From Shumkonia mesophila (GTDB lineage Bacteria; Pseudomonadota; Alphaproteobacteria; Rhodospirillales; Shumkoniaceae): a stretch of DNA of 64,000 nucleotides. The stretch spans positions 124,001 through 188,000 of the forward strand of contig NZ_JAOTID010000010.1 in assembly GCF_026163695.1 (NCBI RefSeq), given 5' to 3'. Shown here piece by piece: positions 33,572 through 42,342 of this stretch. Positions within the stretch are counted from its first letter, which is position 1. Each line of letters starts with the position of its first letter. The notes beneath the pieces were generated by a model. That model saw nothing but the letters and a program-made list of their open reading frames with translations. It was not told where the DNA came from and ran no database searches. The position numbers were made by a program, and so were the translations under genes.

Positions 33572-33583
33572 CCGTGCTTTTAA
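33562..33583 (+). terminator. Terminator containing the stop codon of the BRCT gene
   Basis: AGCACGG at 33562-33568 pairs with CCGTGCT at 33572-33578; the three-base loop is the TGA stop codon itself. TTTTAAT follows. The end of translation would therefore sit inside the terminator hairpin. Confidence 0.65.
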
Positions 33584-33739
33584 TTCGGTAGCCTGACCAC
33601 CGCCAATTTAGTGCACTGTCACCGTAATTCCCCTTCCGGCCCATCCGGCTTCGGCCCGCCCATATCCACCAACCCTTGGAATACGCGGCACACCTTCCTA
33701 TCCTCAATTTCTGGTGCAACGAAAATTCGGGCAGAGATT

Positions 33740-34006
33740 ATGGCCGGCGGTTGGACGCGGGATGGGGCAGTGCAGGATCAAATCGACGACAGCGTCGCCG
33801 ATGCGGTGGCGCGCGCGCGGGCGCGGCCGCCTGCAGGGCCGGGGGAGATATATTGCATCGAGTGCGGAGAAGAGATTCCCGAGGCGCGACGTAAGGCGCT
33901 GCCGGGGGTGACGACGTGCGTGGCATGTCAGGAGGCGATCGACCGCCGCCCGGTGCCGGGAGACGGGATCAATCGCCGGGGGAACAAGGACAGTCAGCTC
34001 AAATAG
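33740..34006 (+). CDS. DksA/TraR-type C4 zinc-finger protein
   Basis: An 88-aa protein with a CxxC-17-CxxC zinc finger: Cys39, Cys42, Cys60 and Cys63 within YCIECGEEIPEARRKALPG. This is the short TraR/YbiI-like class that lacks the long DksA coiled coil and is often found on plasmids, phages and islands. TraR-type proteins bind RNA polymerase through the secondary channel. The ATG at 33740 is used; its upstream region is weak in ribosome-site signals. It sits in the same low-GC patch as the BRCT gene. Confidence 0.8.
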   Translation: MAGGWTRDGAVQDQIDDSVADAVARARARPPAGPGEIYCIECGEEIPEARRKALPGVTTCVACQEAIDRRPVPGDGINRRGNKDSQLK

Positions 34007-34267
34007 CTTCGGGCTCGCCGCGCTGGGAGACCTTGCCGGCCTGGGCGACCCTGTCTTGCTTGGCGGCGCTGACGTGGCTTGGGGTTCTCGTCCAACTAGG
34101 CGTAGAGCCTATGTCGTGTTTGGCTCCGCGGGGCCCTACAGCCGCCCTTCCGCTCCCGGCCCCTAAACCGACACTGAAACCCTTCATCGAACCCGGCCCT
34201 CCGCCTGCCCACGCAGGGGACCATATCTGAAATTGCCGGGGCAGGGCCGTCCGACTGCTCTCCAGCA

Positions 34268-34362
34268 CCTTTTTCACCGATCGTTCCCCCCAAAGTACAA
34301 CGCCCATCGTCCCTGGTGTTGCCGCGCGGTCTGAACGTGACGCCGGGCGCGCCGTCCACCCG
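34268..34362 (+). repeat. Left copy of a direct repeat flanking the GT/GH130 genes
   Basis: Shares AGTACAACG, CCCATCGTCCCT, GCCGCGCG and GCCGGGCG blocks in the same order and spacing with 38383-38473, about 4.1 kb away in the same orientation. Both lie outside the two carbohydrate genes. Confidence 0.65.
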
Positions 34363-34578
34363 GGCGTCATCCGTGGGATTCGGCGCGGTGGGCGGATGCC
34401 GGCAGGCTTCGCGGGTCGTCGGTTCGCCGGCCGGCAGGGGCAAAGACGCGACGCGAATTCACACGGCGTCGGTTCGCGAAAGACTTGGGCGAACTTACTT
34501 GTGCAAACGCCTGCATAATAATGGTTTTCAATCAATAGCAGGTTGTAGATCCGTCATAAATAAAATTGGGGCTTGTCA

Positions 34579-34607
34579 TTGTGATTGTGGGTCGCGGTGA
34601 CTATATA
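34579..34607 (+). promoter_or_regulatory. Promoter candidate for the GT/GH130 genes
   Basis: TTGTGA at 34579-34584 and TATATA at 34602-34607 with a 17-nt spacer, in an AT-rich stretch, giving a leader of about 100 nt before the GTG start at 34718. Confidence 0.45.
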
Positions 34608-34717
34608 AAAGTGGCAGGAGCGGTATAAAAATACTTTTTTTGCAAATATAATTCTCGACATAAATTAGGATATCCCATGAATAATCATGGCGTTGACTTT
34701 TTGCCGGCAGGTTTTTT

Positions 34718-37063
34718 GTGATCGCGGGAACCGTCGTTCCCCTGTCCAAGCTCAAGCGTGTCGCCTTCCTCGGCAATTCCCTGCCTCGCCGTTGCGGGAT
34801 CGCGACCTTCACGACGGACATTCAGCAGGCGGTCGCCGGCGCCCGCCCCTGTCTGGAAACCTCCATCGTGGCGATGACGGATCGCGGGCAGACCTATGCC
34901 TACCCGAAGACGGTGCGCATCGAGATCAAGGACGACCGGCCGGAGGACTATCTGGCGGCGGCCGATCATCTCAACCGCTCCCATGTGGATGTCGTCAGCC
35001 TTCAGCACGAGTTCGGCATTTTCGGCGGCGAGGCCGGCGGCAACATCCTGGCGCTGCTTTCCCGCCTGACCATGCCGGTCGTCACCACGCTTCATACCGT
35101 GCTCGCCGAGCCGACGCCCGCGCAGCGGCACGTGTTCGAACTGATCATCGAGGCGTCGTCGCGCCTTGTCGTGATGGCCGAGAAGGGCCGCGACATGCTG
35201 CAACGCCTCTATGGCGTGCCGGCGCACAAGATCGAGGTCATCGCGCACGGCATTCCGGATGCCCCGTTCGCGCGCTCGGACGCCGTCAAGCGCCGCATGG
35301 GCTATGGCGGCCGGCCGGTCATCCTCACCTTCGGGCTGCTGTCGCCCAACAAGGGCATCGAGGTGGTGATCGACGCCATGCCGATGATCCTCGAGGGCAG
35401 CCCCACGGCCGTCTACATCGTGCTTGGCGCCACCCACCCCCACCTGGTCCGCGACGAGGGCGAGGCCTACCGCGAAAGCCTGGTGGCGCGCGTCGCCGCG
35501 CTGGGCATCGAGGATCATGTCGTCTTTCTCGACCGGTTCGTCGACCTGAAAACGCTGCTCCGCCACATTTCGATGTGCGACGTCTATGTCACGCCCTATC
35601 TCGACGAGGCGCAGATGACGTCGGGGACGCTGGCCTACAGTTTCGGGCTGGGCCGGGCCATCGTTTCCACCCCCTATTGGCACGCCAGCGAACTGCTGGC
35701 CGACGGCGGCGGCATCCTGGTGCCGTTCCGCGACCGCCAGGCCATCGGCCGCGCCGTCTCGGGGCTGCTGACCGACGACGACCGCCGGCAGGCGCTGTCG
35801 CTCACGGCCTACGCGCGCAGCCGCTCGATGACCTGGGCCAACACCGCCGAGCGCTATATCGAGGTTTTCGAAAGCGTTCGCCCGGAACGCCCGGTCGCCG
35901 TGCTTGCCCCGCGCGTCGTATCGGCCCGCAGCCACGCGGGGGACCTGCCGCCCGAACTTCGGCTCGGCCATCTGGCGGCGATGTGCGACGCCACCGGCCT
36001 TTATCAGCACGCGGTCCATTCGATTCCCGACCGCGCCCACGGTTATTGCGTCGACGACAACGCGCGCGGCCTGCTTCTCGCCTCGGTGCTGGAGGATTCC
36101 GCCGACCCCGGCCTGCCGGAGCTGATGACGTCCCGGTTCGCCGCGTTCGTGCAGCATGCGTGGAACCCCGACACCCGGCGATTTCGCAATTTCATGAGCT
36201 TCGACCGCCGCTGGCTCGAGGACACGGGGTCCGAGGACAGCCACGGACGGACGCTGTGGGCGCTTGGCGAATGCGCCCGGCGCGACGCCACGCCGTCCAG
36301 GCGGCGCTGGGCCAGCGCGCTGTTCGAGCAGGCGCTGCCGAGCGTGGAAGGTTTCCACTCGCCACGCGCCTTCGCGGCCACCCTGCTCGGTCTCGACGCC
36401 TTTTGCCGGGCCTATCCCGACGACCCGACGGCCGAGCTGATGCGGCTGTTGTTGGCCGACCGCCTGATGGAATCGCTGGCCGCCGCCGGGACGCCGGACT
36501 GGGTGTGGTTCGAGGACGGACTGTCGTACGACAACGCGCGGCTGCCGCAGGCCCTGATCGTCACCGGCCTAGCGACCGGGCTTGCCCCCTATGTGCAGGC
36601 CGGGCTCAAGTCGCTGCGCTGGCTGATGGCGCTCCAGACGTCGCCGTCCGGCCTGTTCCGGCCGGTCGGATCGCGGAGTTTCGGCGCCTCGCGCACGCCG
36701 CCGGAAGCCTTCGACCAGCAGCCGCTGGAGGCCGCCGCGGCGATTTCCGCCTGTCTTGCGGCCTGGCGCGCCGAGGACGATCCGCTGTGGAAACGCGACG
36801 CCGAACGCGCCTTCGCGTGGTTCCTCGGCGCCAACGACCTGGCGATTCCCCTGGTCGATGTCGAAACCGGGAGCTGCCGCGACGGATTGCATCCGGACCG
36901 GGCCAACGAAAACCGCGGCGGCGAATCGGTCGTCTGCTATCTGCTGGGCCTGAGCGAAATCCGCCGCATGGCCCGAGCCCGCGGGGACCGGCCGACCCGG
37001 CTTGTCGCCCATCAGGTCCTGAACTTTCTCGCTCCGGCCCTTCTGCCGAATCCAATCCACTAA
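34718..37063 (+). CDS. GT4 glycosyltransferase fused to a glycosidase-like domain
   Basis: A 781-aa two-domain protein. Residues 10-395 are a GT-B glycosyltransferase of family 4: AFLGNSLPRRCGIATFTTDI at the start, VVSLQHEFGIFGG, LTFGLLSPNKGIEVVIDA and the donor-site region MTSGTLAYSFGLGRAIVSTPYW with ASELL. Residues 410-780 look like an (alpha/alpha)6-type domain (HGYCVDDNARGLLL, WVWFEDGLSYDNARLPQAL). The GTG at 34718 gives the family-typical N-terminus. It is followed after 12 nt by a GH130-type gene, so the pair probably makes or remodels a mannose- or glucose-containing oligosaccharide or glycan, by inference. Confidence 0.85.
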   Translation: MIAGTVVPLSKLKRVAFLGNSLPRRCGIATFTTDIQQAVAGARPCLETSIVAMTDRGQTYAYPKTVRIEIKDDRPEDYLAAADHLNRSHVDVVSLQHEFGIFGGEAGGNILALLSRLTMPVVTTLHTVLAEPTPAQRHVFELIIEASSRLVVMAEKGRDMLQRLYGVPAHKIEVIAHGIPDAPFARSDAVKRRMGYGGRPVILTFGLLSPNKGIEVVIDAMPMILEGSPTAVYIVLGATHPHLVRDEGEAYRESLVARVAALGIEDHVVFLDRFVDLKTLLRHISMCDVYVTPYLDEAQMTSGTLAYSFGLGRAIVSTPYWHASELLADGGGILVPFRDRQAIGRAVSGLLTDDDRRQALSLTAYARSRSMTWANTAERYIEVFESVRPERPVAVLAPRVVSARSHAGDLPPELRLGHLAAMCDATGLYQHAVHSIPDRAHGYCVDDNARGLLLASVLEDSADPGLPELMTSRFAAFVQHAWNPDTRRFRNFMSFDRRWLEDTGSEDSHGRTLWALGECARRDATPSRRRWASALFEQALPSVEGFHSPRAFAATLLGLDAFCRAYPDDPTAELMRLLLADRLMESLAAAGTPDWVWFEDGLSYDNARLPQALIVTGLATGLAPYVQAGLKSLRWLMALQTSPSGLFRPVGSRSFGASRTPPEAFDQQPLEAAAAISACLAAWRAEDDPLWKRDAERAFAWFLGANDLAIPLVDVETGSCRDGLHPDRANENRGGESVVCYLLGLSEIRRMARARGDRPTRLVAHQVLNFLAPALLPNPIH

Positions 37064-37075
37064 GGGGAGTTCGTC

Positions 37076-38368
37076 ATCATCCGGCATCTTCACCGCCTGC
37101 CGATCAAGGTCACCCCCGATCCGACGCGGGTGGTCATCCGCCCGTTTCGCCCGTCGACGGAACCGCGCGACCTCAATACGGCGGACAAGGCCAGAACCAA
37201 CCACATCGTCGATCGGGTGCTGGCGCTGGGCCCCCAGGCGACGGCGAAACAGCTTGCCGACGTCATCGAGAATTTCGCGGGCCGCCATCGCAATTTCCTC
37301 GCCATCTGCGAGACCCGGGCCGACGAGATCGAGGGGGCGCTCGCCCCCCATGCCGCGTTTACCCAGGATCAGCGCCGGCTGCTCGGCGCCTACCTGCTGC
37401 ATGAATATTCCTTCGAGGCCTCGGCCTTGTTCAATCCGAGCATCGTCGCCCACCCGGATCAGAGCGGCGTGGCGGAAGGCGACCTGCGCTTCGTGCTCAG
37501 CCTGCGCGCCGTCGGCGAGGGCCACATTTCGTCGCTGACCTTCCGCTCGGGCGTGATCCAGGCCGACGGCAATGTCCTGGTCGACATGAAGGCCCGCCTT
37601 GCCGAAATCCCGAAGGTGACGAATCGCGTCCTGGGGCCGAATGGCGAGACGGTGGACCTGCGTTTCGATGGCGACGAGGGCCTCTGCGAGCGCGTGATCT
37701 TCCCGGTCACCGATGCCCAGTCCAACGGCCTCGAGGATGCCCGCTTCGTGGCCTTCGACGACGCCGGGACGCGGACCTACTATGCGACCGTCACCGCCTA
37801 CAGCGGGCGCGCCATCCGTTCCGAGCTGATCGAAACCTTGGACTTCGTGTCCTTCCGCATCACGCCGCTTGGCGGCGATGCGACGCTGAACAAGGGCATG
37901 GCGCTTTTTCCGCGCAGGATCGGCGGCAAGTACGCCATGATCGGCCGCCAGGACAACGAAAACCTCTACCTGATCACCTCCGACAGCCTGACCGACTGGA
38001 ACGGCGGCACGCCGATCCTGAAGCCGCTCTTTCCGTGGGAGTTCATCCAGATCGGCAATTGCGGCTCGCCGATCGAACTCGACGAGGGCTGGCTGCTGCT
38101 GACCCACGGCGTCGGCCCGGTGCGCAAGTACGCCATCGGCGCCGTCCTTCTCGACAAGTCCGACCCGACGAAAGTGCTGGCCCGCGCCCGCGAGCCGCTG
38201 ATCGGCCCGCAACCTTCGGAACGCGAGGGATACGTGCCGAATGTCGTCTATACCTGCGGCGCGCTTCGCCACGGCAACATGGTCGTCCTGCCCTATGCCA
38301 CCTCCGACACGTTCACCCGTTTTTCGATCATTCCGATCCCGGCGCTGCTCGACATCATGCGGCACTGA
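37076..38368 (+). CDS. GH130-family glycoside phosphorylase/hydrolase, probable non-canonical start
   Basis: A protein of about 430 aa with a five-bladed propeller of GH130 type: NGLEDARFVAFDDAG is the catalytic-Asp region, GGKYAMIGRQDNENLYL, then NCGSPIELDEGWLLLTHGV. GH130 enzymes act on beta-mannosides, mostly by phosphorolysis. The family-typical beginning (RHLHRLPIKVTPDPTRVVIRPF) starts before the first canonical in-frame codon, a GTG at 37130. A perfect AGGGGAG lies 37062-37069 and the codon 6-7 nt after it is ATC at 37076, with GTC at 37073. I therefore take ATC 37076 as the start; with GTG 37130 the enzyme would lose 18 conserved residues. Confidence 0.78.
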   Translation: MIRHLHRLPIKVTPDPTRVVIRPFRPSTEPRDLNTADKARTNHIVDRVLALGPQATAKQLADVIENFAGRHRNFLAICETRADEIEGALAPHAAFTQDQRRLLGAYLLHEYSFEASALFNPSIVAHPDQSGVAEGDLRFVLSLRAVGEGHISSLTFRSGVIQADGNVLVDMKARLAEIPKVTNRVLGPNGETVDLRFDGDEGLCERVIFPVTDAQSNGLEDARFVAFDDAGTRTYYATVTAYSGRAIRSELIETLDFVSFRITPLGGDATLNKGMALFPRRIGGKYAMIGRQDNENLYLITSDSLTDWNGGTPILKPLFPWEFIQIGNCGSPIELDEGWLLLTHGVGPVRKYAIGAVLLDKSDPTKVLARAREPLIGPQPSEREGYVPNVVYTCGALRHGNMVVLPYATSDTFTRFSIIPIPALLDIMRH

Positions 38369-38382
38369 CCGCTCCCCACCGC

Positions 38383-38473
38383 CCTTTACAGCGACCGCTC
38401 CCCCGCAGTACAACGCGCCCATCGTCCCTTGGTTCGCCGCGCGTTTGGGCGCGGCGCCGGGCGTGCCGCGGAC
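38383..38473 (+). repeat. Right copy of a direct repeat flanking the GT/GH130 genes
   Basis: Partner of 34268-34362. Shared blocks include AGTACAACG, CCCATCGTCCCT, GCCGCGCG and GCGCCGGGCG with a few small indels. It starts 15 nt after the GH130 stop codon. Confidence 0.65.
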
Positions 38474-38521
38474 CGATGACGGTCAACCGGCGCGCCAACC
38501 CGCATCCCGAAAGCGAAGACC

Positions 38522-40363
38522 ATGACAGAATTCGAAGGCGTCGTTCCCGCGCTCGGCCAGGCGTTGAGCCAGCGCGGCTATGTCGAGCTGACCTCGGTGC
38601 AAAAGGCCATCCTGGCCCCGGAGCTTCGGGATGCCGATCTGCTGGTTTCGGCCCAGACCGGGTCGGGCAAGACGGTGGCCTTCGGGCTGGCCATCGAGCC
38701 CACCCTGCTGGCCGGCCGCCCGCGCTTCGCCGCCGCCGGGGCGCCGCTGGCGCTGGCCGTCGCGCCGACGCGCGAGCTGGCCTTGCAGGTCAAGCAGGAG
38801 CTGGAGTGGCTGTACGCCCCCACCGGGGCGGCGGTGGCGTCCTGCGTCGGGGGCATGGACATGCGGGCCGAGCGGCGCGCCCTGCAAGGGGGCGCCCACA
38901 TCGTGGTCGGCACGCCGGGGCGGCTGCGCGACCACATCGAGCGCGGCTCGCTCGACCTCTCCGCGCTCCAGGCGGCGATCCTCGACGAGGCCGACGAGAT
39001 GCTCGACCTCGGCTTTCGCGACGACCTGGAATACATCCTCGACGCCGCGCCGGCGGAGCGCCGCACGCTGATGTTTTCCGCCACCGTGCCGCACGCCATC
39101 GCCAGCCTGGCCAAGCGCTATCAGCGCAACGCGGTGCGCGTCAGCACGACCGAGGAGCGCCGGCAGCACGTCGACATCGACTATCGGGTCTTCACCGTCG
39201 CCCCCAACGACCGCGAGAACGGCATCATCAACGTGCTGCGCTTCTACGAGGCCAAGAGCGCGCTGGTCTTCTGCGCCACCCGCGCCACGGTCAACCACAT
39301 GACCAGCCGCTTCACCAACCGCGGCTTCTCGGTGGTGGCGCTGTCGGGCGAGTTGAGCCAGAACGAGCGCACCCACGCGCTCCAGGCCATGCGCGACGGG
39401 CGGGCCCGGGTGTGCATCGCCACCGACGTGGCGGCGCGCGGCCTCGACCTGCCGCACCTGGATTTGGTGATCCACGCCGACATCCCGAAGAACCGCGAGA
39501 ACCTGCTGCACCGCAGCGGCCGCACCGGGCGGGCCGGGCGCAAGGGGGTGTGCGCCCTGATCGTGCCGCACAACGCCCGCAAGCAGACCGAACGATTGCT
39601 GGGCAACGCCCGCATCCAGGCCACCTGGGCCCGCTCGCCGACCATCGAGGAGATCGCCGGCCGCGACCGCGAGCGCATGTTCGACGATCCGATCCTCAAC
39701 GAGCCGTTGACCGAGGACGAGGCCGCCTTCGCGCGCGACCTTCTGGCCCGCCACGGGGCGGAACGGGTCGCCGCCGCCTTCCTGCGCCTGCATCGGGCCG
39801 GCCATCCGGCGCCCGAGGAGATGATCGACGCCGCCCCGGCCGAGGAGCCGAAGAAGCGCCGCGACGACTTTCGCAAGGGGGTGTGGTTCTCGCTCTCGGT
39901 CGGCCGCAAGGATCAGGCCGAGCCACGCTGGCTGCTGCCGATGCTGTGCCGGGCCGGCCACATCACCAAGAACGAGATCGGGGCGATCCGGGTTCACCAG
40001 GGCGAAACCCACGTCGAACTGGTCCCCGATTGCGTCGAGCGGTTCCTGGCCGCCGTCGGCCCCGGCCGCACCCTGGAAAAGACCATCGCGCTGACGCAAC
40101 TCGACGGCGTGCCGGAGGCGCCCCGCGACGCCCCCGAACGGCCGCACGCCGGCCGGAAAAAACCGTACCGGGCCGCCGAGCCGGCGGCAGACGAGGCTTC
40201 CGGCGACGACAGCGCGACGAAGCCCGCCGGCTGGAAGCCCTATCAGGGCAAACCCGTCTCCAAATACGCCCACGCGCGCGAGAAGAATTACGGCCGCGGG
40301 CGGGACAAGCCGCACGGCACCGGCCCCTTGAAGCGCAAGAAGCCGGGCAAGACGTTCGACTAG
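38522..40363 (+). CDS. DEAD-box RNA helicase with DbpA-type C-terminal domain
   Basis: A 613-aa ATP-dependent RNA helicase. Motif I is AQTGSGKT (44-51), Ia PTRELA, II DEAD in ILDEADEMLD, III SAT, then a RecA2 domain with VFCATRATVN, TDVAARGLDLP and HRSGRTGRAGR. After about residue 455 a DbpA-like RNA-binding domain follows (GVWFSLSVGRKDQAEPRWLL, AGHITKNEIGAIRVH), then a basic, low-complexity tail. The DbpA domain suggests binding to structured RNA, in E. coli 23S rRNA hairpin 92, so a ribosome-assembly or cold-stress role is likely. It begins 48 nt after the right flanking repeat. Confidence 0.93.
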   Translation: MTEFEGVVPALGQALSQRGYVELTSVQKAILAPELRDADLLVSAQTGSGKTVAFGLAIEPTLLAGRPRFAAAGAPLALAVAPTRELALQVKQELEWLYAPTGAAVASCVGGMDMRAERRALQGGAHIVVGTPGRLRDHIERGSLDLSALQAAILDEADEMLDLGFRDDLEYILDAAPAERRTLMFSATVPHAIASLAKRYQRNAVRVSTTEERRQHVDIDYRVFTVAPNDRENGIINVLRFYEAKSALVFCATRATVNHMTSRFTNRGFSVVALSGELSQNERTHALQAMRDGRARVCIATDVAARGLDLPHLDLVIHADIPKNRENLLHRSGRTGRAGRKGVCALIVPHNARKQTERLLGNARIQATWARSPTIEEIAGRDRERMFDDPILNEPLTEDEAAFARDLLARHGAERVAAAFLRLHRAGHPAPEEMIDAAPAEEPKKRRDDFRKGVWFSLSVGRKDQAEPRWLLPMLCRAGHITKNEIGAIRVHQGETHVELVPDCVERFLAAVGPGRTLEKTIALTQLDGVPEAPRDAPERPHAGRKKPYRAAEPAADEASGDDSATKPAGWKPYQGKPVSKYAHAREKNYGRGRDKPHGTGPLKRKKPGKTFD

Positions 40364-40370
40364 GAAAAGG

Positions 40371-40672
40371 CCGTCATTCCCCCGCCCGCGCGCTACGGGA
40401 TTCACACATCTCGGTTGGTAGCGAAAGCCGCATAAATTCGCCCTCTCCGCCGCACGGCGGGGGAGAGGGAGGGGACCCGTCGCGCTAGCGATGGGGAGGG
40501 TGAGGTGGAGGTGCAGCCGTTGTGTTCGCGGGGGAAATGCCCGAAATCCCACCTCACCTCCCTTGATCCGGCTCCGCTGGACCGACCCTCTCCGCCCCCA
40601 GGGGGCGGAGAGGGAGGTGAGCACGGTGTCCGAAATGTGTGCATCCCGTAGCGCCCGTGCGGGGGTGACGGG
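40371..40672. mobile_element. MITE-like palindromic element with terminal inverted repeats
   Basis: The gap between the helicase stop and the kinase stop is almost wholly a palindromic element. The core terminal repeats, 40387-40414 and 40630-40657, match at 25 of 28 positions when one is reversed (shared core GCGCTACGGGAT and CACACAT). The match extends outward through CCGTCA and CCCCCGC. Inside are two GC hairpins of the CCCTCTCCGCC type (40440-40470 and 40586-40612) and an inverted pair GGGTGAGGTGG / CCACCTCACC around 40496-40562. No transposase is encoded. It could also act as a bidirectional terminator. Confidence 0.7.
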
Positions 40673-40680
40673 GAAGGGAG

Positions 40681-42342
40681 TCATCCGGTCGAGGGTGCCG
40701 CGCCGGGGGGCGCCGCCGGAAGCAGGATGCGCACGGTGGTGCCCTTGCCGGGGGCGCTTTCGAGGGTCGCGGTGCCGCCCGATTGGCGCGCGAAGCCATA
40801 GACCATGCTCAGCCCCAGGCCGCTGCCCTGGCCGACTTCCTTGGTCGTGAAGAAGGGCTCGAAGGCGCGGCTCAGGACCTCTCTCGCCATGCCGATTCCG
40901 GTATCGGCCATGGCGATTTCCACATAGTCGCCGGCCGGCAGGGTGTCGTCGTCGTCTGGGAGAAGACGGCGCCGTTGCGCCGAAACGGCGATCGCGCCGC
41001 CCGCGGGCATGGCCTCGCGGGCGTTGTGGGCGAGGTTGAGAAGGGCGTTCGCCAGGCTTCCCTCGTCGACAAGCACCTCGGCGGCCCCGGCGCAGGGTTC
41101 GGCGCGGATGGCGATGCCCCCGCCCAGCGTTCGCGCCAGCAGCGCCGTTTCCTCGCGCAGCCAGGCATTGATGTCGAGCCGCCGGGGCCGCAGGGTCTGC
41201 TGGCGCGAGAAGGCCAGCAGCTTCATCGTCAGATCGGCCCCGCGCCGTCCGGCCTGCAGGGCGGCATCGATGAGCCCGGTGGCGTGGGCGTTGCCCTGGA
41301 CCGCCAGCTTCGCCAGCGCCAGGTTGGTCTCGATGGCTTGCAGAAGGTTGTTGAAGTCGTGCGACACGCCGCCGGACAGCCGCCCCACCGCCTGCAGCCT
41401 CAGGGCCTGGCGCAGCCGATCCTCGGCCGTCCGCCGCGCCGAGATGTCCAAGGCCGTGGAGCCCAGGCCGATGAGGTTTCCACCCTCGTCCTCGATGGGA
41501 AACCGGACGTGGATTTCAGGCCTGGCATCGCCATCGGGCGTGCCGACGTCGAGTTCGGCGATCTGCGGCTCGCGGCGGGCCAGAACCAGACCGTCCAGCC
41601 TGACGATGTCGTCGGCGATCTCCTTGGCGTATATGTCGTGCGGCGATTTGCCCTTCAGGCCGTCAAGCGACACGTCGAGGCGGCGCAGCATCTCGTTGTT
41701 CGCCCACTGGACCCGGCCGTGCAGGTCGAGGATCGAAATCGCCATCGGCGCCACGGCGGCCAGCGAGCGGAACCGCGCCTCGCTTTCCCGAAAGCCCTCG
41801 AACACCCGCCGCAGTCGGGCCAGCGGGAAGCGCACGCAGGCATAGGCGGCGATGGCCAGGATAAGCGCGACGGCGACCGCCAGCGCGACCTCGAAAAGCA
41901 GCGGCCGCAGGCTGGCTTCCACGGTCACCGTTCCGACCCGCTCGGCCCCGGCGACGATGGGAACGCTGACCCGGGCGACGGGCGCTGACGGCTCGTCGCC
42001 GACCACGATCGGCGTCCCGCCCTGGAACGGCGCGATGATCCGCCGCCCCGCATCGTCGATGGGGGCCGTCTGGCGCACGAGTTCGGCCACGCGGTTGTCG
42101 CTGAACCCCCACGTCGGTCCTTGGATGTAGGCGTAGCGGGCGACCTGCCCGGCGGTGATGTCGGCCTGGAAGCGCCGCAGGTTGAGGGCGTCGACGTAGC
42201 CGACGGTGGCGAAGATCGCCGGACCGGCGAGGGCGATGGCGACGGCGACGATGACCGCCGCGCGGTGGACGACCCGGTTCTGGCGGAAAACGTCGCTCGA
42301 CCACGGGCTCGTATTCGCCCTATCGCGTGGGTTCGCTGCCAT
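40681..42342 (-). CDS. PAS-containing hybrid-free sensor histidine kinase
   Basis: A 553-aa inner-membrane sensor kinase. Helices at about 27-48 and 150-172 enclose a periplasmic domain; a PAS domain spans about 190-310 (APMAISILDLHGRVQWANNEML). The His box is GGVSHDFNNLLQAI, and the ATPase domain shows the N box LLNLAHNAREAM, G1 MADTGIGM, F FEPFFTTKEVGQGSGLGLS. No response regulator gene is adjacent. The gene overlaps the upstream PstS-like protein gene by 23 nt, so ligand binding by that protein is likely read by this kinase, by inference. Confidence 0.9.
   Translation of the reverse strand: MAANPRDRANTSPWSSDVFRQNRVVHRAAVIVAVAIALAGPAIFATVGYVDALNLRRFQADITAGQVARYAYIQGPTWGFSDNRVAELVRQTAPIDDAGRRIIAPFQGGTPIVVGDEPSAPVARVSVPIVAGAERVGTVTVEASLRPLLFEVALAVAVALILAIAAYACVRFPLARLRRVFEGFRESEARFRSLAAVAPMAISILDLHGRVQWANNEMLRRLDVSLDGLKGKSPHDIYAKEIADDIVRLDGLVLARREPQIAELDVGTPDGDARPEIHVRFPIEDEGGNLIGLGSTALDISARRTAEDRLRQALRLQAVGRLSGGVSHDFNNLLQAIETNLALAKLAVQGNAHATGLIDAALQAGRRGADLTMKLLAFSRQQTLRPRRLDINAWLREETALLARTLGGGIAIRAEPCAGAAEVLVDEGSLANALLNLAHNAREAMPAGGAIAVSAQRRRLLPDDDDTLPAGDYVEIAMADTGIGMAREVLSRAFEPFFTTKEVGQGSGLGLSMVYGFARQSGGTATLESAPGKGTTVRILLPAAPPGAAPSTG

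Larger units (their letters stand above)
34007..34717. other. Long intergenic region before the glycosyltransferase gene
   Basis: About 700 nt with no supportable gene. The left part (34007-34450) is GC-rich and contains a copy of a 90-bp repeat that recurs at 38383. The right part (34500-34717) is strongly AT-rich and holds a promoter candidate and, at 34675-34690, the palindrome CCATGA-ATAA-TCATGG in the leader. A long minus-strand open frame here (33999-34535) has no recognisable composition or ribosome site. Confidence 0.5.

Noticed and set aside
33999-34535. 178-codon minus-strand frame in the long intergenic region
   Set aside because: No ribosome site, no recognisable motif, biased composition and overlaps the flanking repeat.
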